DNA of 64,000 nucleotides from Ruminiclostridium cellobioparum subsp. termitidis CT1112 (lineage in GTDB: Bacteria; Bacillota; Clostridia; Acetivibrionales; DSM-1351), in the NCBI RefSeq assembly GCF_000350485.1, contig NZ_AORV01000028.1:108338-172337 (forward strand), read 5' to 3'. A program made the translations under genes and the position numbers. The number at the start of each line of letters is the position of its first letter. Position 1 is the stretch's first letter. Positions 1-8,733 of this stretch are shown in pieces. The notes beneath the pieces are model-generated. The model made no database searches and was not told where the DNA came from. It saw only the letters and a program-made list of their open reading frames with translations.

Positions 1-20
1 CGAACATTAAGTACCTTCGG

Positions 21-536
21 TTAATCTTTATATAATTGCGGAACACCCTGCCAAGTCAATTGTGGCATTTCATCCAGCCTATTTAGATAAACATAAATTG
101 TTTGGTCATAACCCAAAATTCCTGATTCTGGTTGAATGGTACATAATGTAATATGGTATATTCCTTTCTCTATTTCTATTTGCTGTTCTTTTGGACAATC
201 TGAATACCAATCCATAAGCCAAAATAAATCCTTAATGTAAATTCTATCTCCGTCAACATCTATTGCTAATCTTATTTGTATAGGATATTTTTCATCTATT
301 TCTGTTGTAGGATAGCCACTTCTGAACTTTAATGTATAATTTCCACCAGAACCTGTACAAAATCCAACAATATCTCCTTTTTTAATGTGTTCTGCTACTT
401 GTTTAGGATCACTATATTCATTTTGAAAATAATTATATCCTTCTTTGATGTCTTTTACAGCCCCATCAGAATAAAAAACAATCCCCATGCCATCTAATGG
501 CAATTCAATATCAATAAATAGATTTTTATATTTCAA
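21..536 (-). CDS. Hypothetical protein, 171 aa
   Basis: I do not recognise the family. The product is soluble with no signal peptide or membrane segment, mixed alpha/beta in look, and acidic. It has a glycine-rich stretch near residues 59-66 (CTGSGGNY) and an aromatic segment near 103-112 (DLFWLMDWYSD). An ATG start lies close to the purine-rich AGGGAATATCTTG leader. The gene stands alone beside remains of a conjugative element, so it may be cargo of that element or a small toxin-immunity type protein; the latter is a guess from size and context only. The stop is close to the window edge but the frame is complete. Confidence 0.6.
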   Translation of the reverse strand: MKYKNLFIDIELPLDGMGIVFYSDGAVKDIKEGYNYFQNEYSDPKQVAEHIKKGDIVGFCTGSGGNYTLKFRSGYPTTEIDEKYPIQIRLAIDVDGDRIYIKDLFWLMDWYSDCPKEQQIEIEKGIYHITLCTIQPESGILGYDQTIYVYLNRLDEMPQLTWQGVPQLYKD

Positions 537-696
537 GATATTCCCTCCAATATTTACATCGCATTTTCAAACAATACTGATTTTAAAGGTAACTCATTAC
601 AACAATACTACACTTGGAAAATTTCTATGTTAAGTTTCACTCCTGACCGCACTATTCAGTTTTCAAAGATCATGTCTTCCGCTACTATCTAATCAT

Positions 697-879
697 TTAA
701 TGTCCATCTTTTTTCATGTTTTCGATTAATATCTCAGCATCTTTAGCCTTGCTCTGGATCATAGAAAGATAATCCAATGCACTATCATACCTCCTGTTTT
801 TCACTGCATCCGTTATTCTATCAACCCTTGCTTTGAGGTATTCTGTTTCCCATACTCTCTCAAAATTTTCAAAACTCAT
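697..879 (-). CDS. Small hypothetical protein, 60 aa
   Basis: A short helical, charged protein without membrane segments. It starts at an ATG with a good ribosome-binding site (AAAGGGA, about 5 nt upstream), which favours a real gene over a chance frame. Two amphipathic helices are suggested (residues ~10-30 and ~33-57). It lies about 90 nt upstream on the left flank of the truncated helicase and is probably part of the same mobile-element debris. Function unknown. Confidence 0.5.
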   Translation of the reverse strand: MSFENFERVWETEYLKARVDRITDAVKNRRYDSALDYLSMIQSKAKDAEILIENMKKDGH

Positions 880-972
880 AATTTTCCCTTTCCGTTCGCA
901 TTAGACTTAAAATATCTTTTCCCAGAACACTGGCTTAATATTTTTAAATAGCACATATTAAAATAAATAATT

Positions 973-2121
973 CTATTGGTCTAATGTATCTTCATTACTG
1001 TATAATTCCTGGTTCACCCTGCATTCGCTTTCCATTGACATTTTCCCAATACCAGCTACCATCTGAAATAATGCTATATCCCTCTTGCAGAGTAGATCAT
1101 ACTGCTTTACCAACATATTATCGTAGTCTTGCAATATCTCAAGTCTTTTGTTCTGCTCGTGAGTTCGTTCACTATACTCAACCTTATACAATTTGAATAT
1201 TTCAGTCCGTATCCGTCTTTTTTCTTCTGTAACCCTATCTTTATTTTGGGATATTTCAGATAATTCTTTATCAATGAAATCCTTCATTTTTTCATCAACT
1301 ATATGTGTCATGATCACATCCATCCTTTCTTTTATCATAATTCCAGTAGTAAATATTTGATTGTTTAGTATAATCCTGAATTGATCTTCCTGGAACCTAT
1401 TATTATCCCTAAGCTGGATATCCTGCTTGAGTGCTTCTATCTTCTCTTCATTTGCCTTTACATTTTTAGGAATAGAATATACCATGCTGTCCTGCAGCGA
1501 ATACCTTTGCTTTGACCAGACAGCCTTTAATACCGGCAGCTTATTTATTTCAATGTCCAGATCCATCTTTTCCTTTATTCTTGGATCTCCCATTGCCAAA
1601 GCTTTTATTTCAGCATAGTTTAATACTACCTCGTCAATATCCTCGCAGCTCCGGCTTATTGATTTGCTTGTCATTACCTGGGATATAAACCGCTGTTTCT
1701 GCTCAACAATCTGCCAGAGATATGCGTCGAACGTATCTTTTGTGACATACCTGAAGATCTCCACTTCTTCATTTTCATTACCCTGTCTTAATATCCTTCC
1801 GTCTCTCTGTTCAATATCTGCCGGCCGCCAGGGACAATCCCGGTGATGAAGTGCTACCAGCTTGTTTTGAATGTTTGTTCCGGTACCCATTTTAGAAGTA
1901 GATCCCAGAATTATTCTTTTCTCACTGGTCCGCATTGCCGAGAACATGCTTTCCTTCCTTTTCTTTGTTTTTGCGTCATGTATAATGCATATTTCATTTT
2001 CCAGAATCCCTACATTTAGCTGTGGCAGTGCCCCTGAGTGTGCAGTATGACCATAGTATTTTATTCCATTAACTTCAAATATGAATAGTTTATACAACAA
2101 AACACCTGCGTGTGTAAACAT
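973..2121 (-). pseudogene. Truncated SNF2-type helicase of a conjugative element (C-terminal remnant)
   Basis: The open frame carries only the second RecA-like lobe of the very large SNF2 helicase / N6-methyltransferase-like proteins found in clostridial conjugative elements. Visible are GSTSKMGTGTN (helicase motif V region) and DCPWRPADIEQRDGRILRQGN (motif VI, with the arginine finger), then KQRFISQVMTSKS, typical of that family, then coiled-coil sequence to the end. Full-length relatives exceed 1,500 residues, so the N-terminal methyltransferase and the first helicase lobe with Walker A/B are gone. Clear similarity starts only near residue 35 (ILENEICIIHDA). The first residues and the apparent ATG fall inside the inverted repeat at 2096-2155 and have no ribosome-binding site. 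Almost certainly non-functional; it marks the edge of an integrated element that has been deleted. Confidence 0.8.
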
Positions 2122-2155
2122 TATTCTAACTGTTTACACACGCAGGTGTTTTGTT
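2096..2155. terminator. 25-bp perfect inverted repeat, probable bidirectional terminator
   Basis: Arms 2096-2120 and 2131-2155 are perfect complements around a 10-nt loop. Each strand continues into a short T-rich run (TTTTG). The position, 47 bp after the kduD stop and exactly at the breakpoint of the helicase remnant, fits a terminator for the kdu genes that also insulates against the mobile-element debris. It could alternatively be an element end. Confidence 0.7.
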
Positions 2156-2201
2156 TGGAATTTTACCAATACATTAATATTATCAATATATTTTTCTGTT
2201 A

Positions 2202-3005
2202 TTACCCGGGTTGCTTCCCTATATAAGCCAATATTCCCCCATCTACATAAAGTATGTGACCATTTACAAAATCCGAAGCCGGGGATGCCAGAAAAATGGC
2301 CGGTCCCTGTAGATCAGCGGTTTCTCCCCAACGTGCCGCTGGTGTTTTAGCTATTATAAACTGGTCAAACGGGTGTCTAGATCCATCGGGCTGCAGTTCG
2401 CGAAGAGGTGCCGTCTGCGGGGTTGCAATATAACCAGGGCCGATGCCGTTGCACTGAATATTGAACTCCCCGTATTCCGAGGCAATGTTTTTAGTAAGCA
2501 TTTTCAGTCCTCCCTTTGCGGCTGCATATGCAGCTACCGTTTCCCGTCCAAGTTCACTCATCATTGAACAGATATTTATTATTTTACCGTGTCCTTTTTT
2601 TATCATTCCCGGTATAACTGCTTTTGAAACGATGAAAGGCGCATTAAGATCCACATCTATAACCTGTCTGAATTCTTCGGCACTCATTTCACACATGGGA
2701 ATGCGCTTAATAATACCGGCATTGTTCACAAGAATGTCAACTGTTCCGACATCATTTTCAATCTGTGCAACCATGTCATTTACTCTTGCTTCATCAGTTA
2801 CATCGCATACGTAGCCATGTGCTCTGATACCCTTTTCCGCATATGCCGCAATTCCCTTGTGGACGAATTCCTGCTTTATATCATTAAATACAATGGTTGC
2901 TCCCGCTTCTGCATATGCGCTTGCAATTGCAAAACCAATTCCGTAGGACGCTCCTGTTACCAGTGCTATCTTACCCTCCAGTGAAAACTGATTTAATAAA
3001 CTCAT
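2202..3005 (-). CDS. kduD: SDR oxidoreductase, KduD / gluconate 5-dehydrogenase type
   Basis: A classical short-chain dehydrogenase of 267 residues. It carries the Rossmann signature TGASYGIG (residues 17-24), NNAG (94-97), and the catalytic triad Ser147, Tyr160 and Lys164 in YAAAK. The C-terminal NGHILYVDGG is usual for the gluconate 5-dehydrogenase / 2-deoxy-D-gluconate 3-dehydrogenase branch. Because kduI lies directly upstream (52 bp gap, same strand), the likely role is NAD(P)H-linked reduction of 2,5-diketo-3-deoxygluconate to 2-keto-3-deoxygluconate in the cytoplasm, the step after KduI in pectin uronate breakdown. The ATG has a strong GAGAGGAG ribosome-binding site. Cofactor and exact substrate cannot be read from sequence; a gluconate 5-dehydrogenase role is the main alternative. 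Confidence 0.85.
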   Translation of the reverse strand: MSLLNQFSLEGKIALVTGASYGIGFAIASAYAEAGATIVFNDIKQEFVHKGIAAYAEKGIRAHGYVCDVTDEARVNDMVAQIENDVGTVDILVNNAGIIKRIPMCEMSAEEFRQVIDVDLNAPFIVSKAVIPGMIKKGHGKIINICSMMSELGRETVAAYAAAKGGLKMLTKNIASEYGEFNIQCNGIGPGYIATPQTAPLRELQPDGSRHPFDQFIIAKTPAARWGETADLQGPAIFLASPASDFVNGHILYVDGGILAYIGKQPG

Positions 3006-3057
3006 TGCCCGCTCCTCTCAAAATACATGTTTTTTATGTATATAAGCATTTAATTTT

Positions 3058-3921
3058 TTATTTTAAATCCTTCATGGCCACGGCATCCATATCATTGAAG
3101 GCCTGATTTTCACCCGCCATACCCCATATGAAAGTGTAGGCTCTGGAGCCGGCTCCGGCATGTATTGACCAACTTGGCGAAATAACGGCCTCCTCATTCC
3201 GGACAACTATATGCCTTGTCTCAGCAGGTTCTCCCATATAATGCATAACAAATGCAGTCTCGGGTATATCAAAGTACAGGTAAACTTCCATACGCCTGTC
3301 ATGGGTATGGCAGGGCATTGTGTTCCATACACTTCCGGGTTTCAGGGAAGTCATTCCCATAACCAGCTGACAGCTTTCCACCTGGCCCGGAAGGATATAT
3401 TTGCAAATGACCCTGTGATTTGATTCTTCCAGACTTCCAAGTTCAACCTTGTTCTCAGCCTTTATTACTACAACACCTTCCCCGGCATTCCCCTCCCTTT
3501 TTATCAAAACCGTAGGGTAAGCTCTGTGGGCAGGGGTACTGTTTAGATAGAACTTTGCCGGATTGCTGCCGTCCCGGCTGGCAAAAGAAATATCCTTCGC
3601 CCCCAGCCCAATGTACATGCCATCCATGGAGTTCACTTCATAGGTTCTGCCATCAATTGTAATTTCACCTTTTCCCCCGATATTGATGACTCCCAACTCT
3701 CTTCTCTGAAGGAAATAGTCGGCCCGCAGTTCCTCTCCGGCCGTCAGTTGCAATTTTCCGGATACAGGGGTAGCCGTGCCGGTTATGATACGATCTATAT
3801 GGCTGTAAACCAGCTTGATTTCATCGGATCGAAATAATCCCTGTATCAGGAACTCCTCTCTCAATCTTTCTGTCGTGTAATTTTTCACATCTTTAGGCGA
3901 TGCAGCTGTTCGAATTTCCAT
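3058..3921 (-). CDS. kduI: 5-keto-4-deoxyuronate isomerase KduI
   Basis: 287 residues, the usual length of KduI, a zinc-dependent double-cupin enzyme. It converts 4-deoxy-L-threo-5-hexosulose uronate (from unsaturated galacturonate) to 2,5-diketo-3-deoxygluconate in the cytoplasm. The metal-ligand pattern is present: His205 and His207 in CHTHDRRMEVY, Glu212, and His254 near the C-terminus (SWSIHAGAG). It is the first gene of a kduI-kduD pair and is divergent from an AraC regulator at 4116, 194 bp away, the probable local regulator. It fits with the rhamnogalacturonan lyase encoded at 31.5-33.6 kb, whose downstream products feed this pathway. Confidence 0.95.
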   Translation of the reverse strand: MEIRTAASPKDVKNYTTERLREEFLIQGLFRSDEIKLVYSHIDRIITGTATPVSGKLQLTAGEELRADYFLQRRELGVINIGGKGEITIDGRTYEVNSMDGMYIGLGAKDISFASRDGSNPAKFYLNSTPAHRAYPTVLIKREGNAGEGVVVIKAENKVELGSLEESNHRVICKYILPGQVESCQLVMGMTSLKPGSVWNTMPCHTHDRRMEVYLYFDIPETAFVMHYMGEPAETRHIVVRNEEAVISPSWSIHAGAGSRAYTFIWGMAGENQAFNDMDAVAMKDLK

Positions 3922-4048
3922 GTTATCTCACCACAACCTTTCTTATGTCAATAAATTAAATACCAAAAAAAATTTTGAAATCAAAGTCTTTGCAGTTTCA
4001 GTATAGCAGTACGGTTATACTAATTCTTGTGATAAATTTTCATAAATA

Positions 4049-4077
4049 TTGCAAATATTGAACAAACAAATTATAAT
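4049..4077 (+). promoter_or_regulatory. Sigma-A-like promoter of the AraC gene
   Basis: TTGCAA (4049-4054) and a perfect TATAAT (4072-4077) are separated by 17 bp. They lie 38 bp upstream of the AraC start, whose ribosome-binding site is ATAGGAGG. The 3922-4115 divergent region must also hold the kduI promoter. Confidence 0.65.
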
Positions 4078-4115
4078 TGAGTTAATTCTTAATCTTATTT
4101 ATAGGAGGAAATTTA

Positions 4116-4973
4116 ATGAGAGAATTTTCTTCATGCAAGCAGTCAATCAACTCTTGCATTTCACAAAAATATTTTTCCATAGCTCATCTGTACAATGAAG
4201 AAAAAACCATGGACATGCATATACATGATTGCTATGAGATCTATTATTCGATTTCCGGAGGTAAACAATTTCTCATTGATAATAGATTTTATGATATAAT
4301 CCCCGGCGACATTTTTTTAATAAATCAGTATGAAAGTCACTATTTAGCCCAGATAGACAAGGAGGTTCATGAGAGGATCGTTTTGTCCATATTTCCCGAC
4401 TACCTTTTAAACCTTTCTTCCGAAAAAACCGATCTGAACAATTGTTTTAAACACAGAGAGTCCTCTGCTGCCCATAAACTACATCTTGACCCTGAAGCCC
4501 AGAGACGTTTTATGTATTTTATACATAAAATCCTTGACTCGGGCGGCTTTGGCTCCGACCTGACGGAACAGGCTGCATTAATTGAACTAATGGTATTTTT
4601 AAATAAAATTTATAACAAGAATTGCAATAATCAGCATACAGAAAATCAGTCAACCCATAATGCCCAGGTCGACGATATTTTAACCTACATAAATCAGAAT
4701 ATTCAAAACGACCTGACCATTGAAACGCTTTCAAACCACTTTTACATAAGCGGTTCTTATCTATGCCGTATTTTTAAGGCCGCCACCGGCACAACAATAA
4801 ATAAATATGTTACTGCAAGAAGAATAACCATAGCCAAGTCTTTGCTTAACGAGGGAAGGTCAGTGACAGAAACCTGTGAAAAATGCGGCTTCAACGACTA
4901 CAGTAATTTTCTGAAAGCCTTTATTAAGGCTGTCGGAATCTCTCCAAAAAAATATGCTCAATTTAACAGATAG
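4116..4973 (+). CDS. AraC-family transcriptional regulator (cupin sensor)
   Basis: 285 residues: an N-terminal cupin-like sugar-sensing half (HIHDCYEIYYSISGG near 35-50, PGDIFLINQYESH near 64-76) and a C-terminal double helix-turn-helix (residues ~185-283). The second helix-turn-helix ends in the family signature (CGFNDYSNFLKAFIKAVGISPKKY). It is divergently transcribed from kduI-kduD and is likely their activator, or that of pectin-derived uronate use generally; this is inferred from position. The start is fixed by the AGGAGG box 8 nt upstream. The next genes downstream on this strand are remnants only. Confidence 0.85.
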   Translation: MREFSSCKQSINSCISQKYFSIAHLYNEEKTMDMHIHDCYEIYYSISGGKQFLIDNRFYDIIPGDIFLINQYESHYLAQIDKEVHERIVLSIFPDYLLNLSSEKTDLNNCFKHRESSAAHKLHLDPEAQRRFMYFIHKILDSGGFGSDLTEQAALIELMVFLNKIYNKNCNNQHTENQSTHNAQVDDILTYINQNIQNDLTIETLSNHFYISGSYLCRIFKAATGTTINKYVTARRITIAKSLLNEGRSVTETCEKCGFNDYSNFLKAFIKAVGISPKKYAQFNR

Positions 4974-4996
4974 AAACTGCCCGGAATAACTAGTAA

Positions 4997-5527
4997 AATA
5001 TTAAATCCGGCGGGCCCGACGGTGAACTGGCCGCTTCTCTTCGTTACCTCAATCAAAGGTACACCATGCCTTATAGGGAAACCAAGGGCGTATTGACGGA
5101 TATAGGCACTGAAGAGTTAGCTCACATGGAAATAATCTCGGCTATTGTTTATCAGCTGACCAAGGATTTAACAGTTGATGAGATTAAGGAAAGCGGTTTT
5201 GATACCTATTTTGTTGACCACACACTTGCACTGTATCCCGTGGCTGCATCCGGCATGCCATTTACAGCCACCTATTTCCAATCAAAAGGCGATCCAATAA
5301 CAGATCTTATTGAGGACCTTGCAGCCGAGCAGAAAGCAAGGACCACCTATGACAATATTTTAAGGCTTGCGGATGACCCGGATGTAAAAGATCCCATAAA
5401 GTTCCTCCGCGAAAGAGAAGTAGTCCATTTCCAGAGATTCGGCGAGGCTTTGAGAGTAGTTCGGGATCATCTGGATTCCAGAAATTATTATGCCTTTAAT
5501 CCTGCGTTTGATAACAAACCCAGATGA
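4997..5527 (+). pseudogene. cotJC: 5'-truncated spore coat protein CotJC (Mn-catalase-like)
   Basis: The longest ATG frame starts at 5066, but the same frame read upstream continues recognisable CotJC sequence (GGPDGELAASLRYLNQRYTM) back to about 5006, and a stop codon lies at 4994. So about 30 N-terminal residues (the MWIYEKKLQYPV-type start) and the ribosome-binding site are missing. What remains is a ferritin-like manganese-catalase fold with TDIGTEELAHMEI and REREVVHFQRFGEA, carrying the conserved Glu/His metal ligands. CotJC normally sits in a cotJA-cotJB-cotJC operon in spore formers; cotJA and cotJB are absent here. The truncation lies 20 bp after the AraC stop, as if a rearrangement brought the kdu/araC block against it. 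Probably non-functional; initiation at 5066 would make a protein lacking one metal-ligand helix. Confidence 0.8.
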
Positions 5528-5641
5528 TTTTTTTACATTTTGCAGTATATTTCAAACTTCCATGTTGATGTTAGAATAAATATCAATTATGGAGGTTTTT
5601 ATTTTAAGGAGTTCAGATATTATGAATACCGAGGGCTTCAA

Positions 5642-5672
5642 AAAATAACCAGCCTATCCGGCCGGTTATTTT
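5642..5672. terminator. Hairpin terminator shared by cotJC remnant and GH127
   Basis: AAAATAACC...GGTTATTTT arms, 13 bp with one mismatch and a 5-nt loop, lie between converging frames. The GH127 stop is at 5689. A- and T-rich flanks on both sides suggest it works in both directions. Confidence 0.7.
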
Positions 5673-5688
5673 AACAATTTTACATATT

Positions 5689-7647
5689 TTACTTTCTAAG
5701 AATCCACACCAGCATTTCACCGGGTTTCCTGTTTCCCCACATAAAGTACGGAACTGCTTTGAAATCCACTTCCTTTTCATTGTCCGAATAAGTCTTGTAC
5801 AAAACATCTTTCCAATTTTCCCCGCCTGTCCTGAATGCCTTTCCTTTTATGACAACTGCTCCCTGGGTCAGACTATCGTCTGTTTCGGCTGACAATTGTG
5901 AATTGACATCTATGGATACGGCAGACAGTATCCCGCCGTTGTCTGCTTCCTCCAGGCAATATACCAGCGGTCCTCTTTGAATTGCCACTCTTCCCGCATT
6001 TGCACGGACTTTTGGATTTGCCTGAATTATATCAATGGTCATATCCATGTAAAGTTCAATTTCGTCTCCGGCCTTCCAGCTATCTGTAAATACCGCATAA
6101 CCGTTTTCCACTTTTGCAATACCATCGGCTTTTTTGCCATTTATGGAGGCAGACCAGTTTTTGCACCAGCCCGGAATCCTGAAAGCAAGAGATGTGTTAC
6201 CGGCAGTTGATGCCACTACCGTCATTTTTATTCTGCCATTCCATGGATAACGGCTTTCCTGTTTCAGCTTTATTTTCCCCGCCTCAAGTTCTATGTCAGC
6301 TTCTCCTCCGATATACAGATGAGTATAAACGGTATTTTTATTATAGGAATAAATATATTGGTTTAGTGAAGTCAGAAGCCTTGCAATATTAGGCGGACAG
6401 CAGGCACAGCCGAACCATTTTTGTCTTACAGGCTTCACATGATGCTTTCCCGGATTTTTTTCGGAAGCCTCGGGCCATACCTCCAGAGGATTGACATAGA
6501 AGAAATGTCTTCCGTCACGGGACATTGCACCCAGTACAGTGTTATAAAGGGCCCTCTCCATAACATCTCCGTATTCGCCAAGCTGTTCCAGCTGCAGCAT
6601 TCTATGGGCAAAAAAGATCAGCCCTATTGAAGCACAGGATTCGGCATATACTGTATCATTGGGAAGGTCATAATCAAATGAAAATGCCTCTCCATGGTGG
6701 GTTGAGCCTATGCCCCCTGTTATATACATCTGTCTGTTTACCATATTGCTCCAAAGACATCTGCAGGCATCCAGCATTGATTTGTCACCGGTTTCTCGTG
6801 CAAGGTCGGCCATGGCAGTATACATATAAACAGCCCTTACTGCATGCCCCACTGCCACCTCCTGCTGGCGTACAGGTTTATGGGCCTGATTGTATTCAAG
6901 CTCCGGTGAAGGTACCTGTCCCCTGTTCCAATGGGAATACCAGCCTCTCTTTTCACATTCCTTTATAAAGAAATTAGGTTCTTTTCCCCTCTCATCTATA
7001 AAGTATTTACTCAGTTTAAGATATCTTTCATTACCGGTTGCTTCATACAGCTTTACAAGTGCCAGCTCAACCTCCTGATGCCCGTCATAGCCCTGGATTT
7101 TTTCGGGCTCAGGACCAAACACCGAATCAATATTATCTGCAAAGCGGCACATAACATCCAGCAGTTTCCTCTTTCCGGTTGCTTTATAATAAGCAACAGC
7201 CGCCTCCATCATATGACCTGCAACATATAATTCATGGCATTCATGAAGATTTGTCCACTTTTTCCCGGGATCCTTCAGTATAAAATACGTATCCAGGTAA
7301 CCATCAGGCTGCTGTGCCTTCTCAATAATATCAATAATTCCGTCAGCTATTTCTTCAAGCTTTGGATCAGGGTGGGTCTGAAGACTGTAACCTACTGCCT
7401 CCAACCATTTTGCCACATCACTATCCTGGAAGACAAGTCCTCCGAATTCACCGTTCTCAAGTCCAGCAGCAATTCTGAAGTTTTTTACGGCAAAACTGGG
7501 TTCGGCATCCGGAATACGGTCATTTAAAGCCTCCCACTGATAAGGTAACACAGTATTTCTGACAAGTTCCACATATTCCGACCAGAATGGATCTGAAACA
7601 GTCACATTTTTAATTGAAACGGGCTGAGAAGTAATAATTTTATCCAT
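5689..7647 (-). CDS. GH127 beta-L-arabinofuranosidase
   Basis: 652 residues, the usual size of GH127 enzymes, with no signal peptide, so cytoplasmic. GH127 enzymes use a zinc-bound cysteine nucleophile. The ligand set is intact: Glu336 and Cys338 (YAESCAS) and Cys416-Cys417 in ACCPPN. The N-terminal (alpha/alpha)6 barrel is followed by beta-sandwich domains. It removes beta-linked L-arabinofuranose from imported arabino-oligosaccharides. It is divergent from an AraC regulator (138-bp gap, likely shared control region). The start is supported by AAGGAG upstream. GH127 has some members acting on other substrates, so substrate confidence is lower than family confidence. Confidence 0.9.
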   Translation of the reverse strand: MDKIITSQPVSIKNVTVSDPFWSEYVELVRNTVLPYQWEALNDRIPDAEPSFAVKNFRIAAGLENGEFGGLVFQDSDVAKWLEAVGYSLQTHPDPKLEEIADGIIDIIEKAQQPDGYLDTYFILKDPGKKWTNLHECHELYVAGHMMEAAVAYYKATGKRKLLDVMCRFADNIDSVFGPEPEKIQGYDGHQEVELALVKLYEATGNERYLKLSKYFIDERGKEPNFFIKECEKRGWYSHWNRGQVPSPELEYNQAHKPVRQQEVAVGHAVRAVYMYTAMADLARETGDKSMLDACRCLWSNMVNRQMYITGGIGSTHHGEAFSFDYDLPNDTVYAESCASIGLIFFAHRMLQLEQLGEYGDVMERALYNTVLGAMSRDGRHFFYVNPLEVWPEASEKNPGKHHVKPVRQKWFGCACCPPNIARLLTSLNQYIYSYNKNTVYTHLYIGGEADIELEAGKIKLKQESRYPWNGRIKMTVVASTAGNTSLAFRIPGWCKNWSASINGKKADGIAKVENGYAVFTDSWKAGDEIELYMDMTIDIIQANPKVRANAGRVAIQRGPLVYCLEEADNGGILSAVSIDVNSQLSAETDDSLTQGAVVIKGKAFRTGGENWKDVLYKTYSDNEKEVDFKAVPYFMWGNRKPGEMLVWILRK

Positions 7648-7785
7648 AGAAATCCCTCTCCTTTTTTAAAGGTGTATAAAACTGTATGTTGCTGATATAC
7701 TAAAATGCCTTTACAATATAAGTATGACAAATAAAACAGCAATTGTAAGTAGATAAAAAACACAAAAGGTGGATAATATTAACCT

Positions 7786-8679
7786 ATGTATTATTTAAAA
7801 ACAGATATCACAAAACCCTTGAATTTTTTATCAGCGGGAGTATTCACTTCCGATACAGTCTGGCAGCACATGGAGCGTGTTATTGACAGCTTTGAAATTA
7901 TTATTGGTATACGCGGAAATATATATATCCAACAGGACGATGACAGATTTGTTTTGGGAGAAGGCGATTTCCTGTTGCTGCTTCCCGGCCATACACACAG
8001 TGGATATGCCGCTTCAGCAAAGGGTACTTCTTTCTTCTGGCTGCACTTCCAATGTAACGATAATCATATAATACTGGATGAGAAGGAAGCAGTTGAAGAT
8101 ATAAAATTGACAAATAATAATCCCTATTTTACAGGGTTTGAGGACAAAATCCTGTTACCCGGCTTTTTTCACCCATTCAATCTGGAAAGGCTGAGTATTT
8201 TATTTCATCAGCTGCTGCACGTCTCAGAGTCCAATTATTATACAAGACACAGTATGAATTACTTTTTGACCTCACTGGCTATCGAGCTCACAGAACAAAC
8301 CCTTTCCCAGGCATCAGGGAAAAAAGGTAACATGGACGGAAAGGAAAAACTCTCAACGATTATAGAATGGTTAAATATCCATTACACCGGTCATATATCT
8401 TTGACATCAGCGGCTTATGAGTTTAATTATACTAAAGAATATCTGGCACGGTACTTTAAAAAGCATATGGGAATGAGTATGCAGGAATATATAAATAAAA
8501 TCAGAATTGCAAAAGCAAGGGAACTGCTTATCCAATCAGATAAAAATGTGAAGGAGATATCATCAGAATTGGGCTTCTCTGATGATAAGTATTTTTTAAG
8601 GCTTTTCAAGCAGCATGAAAAAATAACCCCCCGGGAATACCGGAGGGCTTATTACAAGCTTCATATGAATAATATTTGA
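7786..8679 (+). CDS. AraC-family transcriptional regulator
   Basis: 297 residues with a cupin-type N-terminal domain (LGEGDFLLLLPGHTHSGY near 57-74) and a C-terminal AraC double helix-turn-helix (YNYTKEYLARYFKKHMGMSMQEYI type segment near 208-230; LGFSDDKYFLRLFKQHEKITPREYRR near the end). Divergent from the GH127 gene and probably its activator in response to an arabinose-containing ligand; this is inferred from position only. The ribosome-binding site AAGGTGG lies 12 nt from the ATG, a rather long spacing. Confidence 0.85.
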   Translation: MYYLKTDITKPLNFLSAGVFTSDTVWQHMERVIDSFEIIIGIRGNIYIQQDDDRFVLGEGDFLLLLPGHTHSGYAASAKGTSFFWLHFQCNDNHIILDEKEAVEDIKLTNNNPYFTGFEDKILLPGFFHPFNLERLSILFHQLLHVSESNYYTRHSMNYFLTSLAIELTEQTLSQASGKKGNMDGKEKLSTIIEWLNIHYTGHISLTSAAYEFNYTKEYLARYFKKHMGMSMQEYINKIRIAKARELLIQSDKNVKEISSELGFSDDKYFLRLFKQHEKITPREYRRAYYKLHMNNI

Positions 8680-8733
8680 GAGAGTTCGGTTAGCTTTTGT
8701 TGAAAATATTTATCCAAACTATGTTTACATACC

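Noticed and set aside
7648..7785. AraR/XylR-type operator between GH127 and AraC
   Set aside because: No ATTTGTACGTACAAAT-like or other convincing palindrome is visible.
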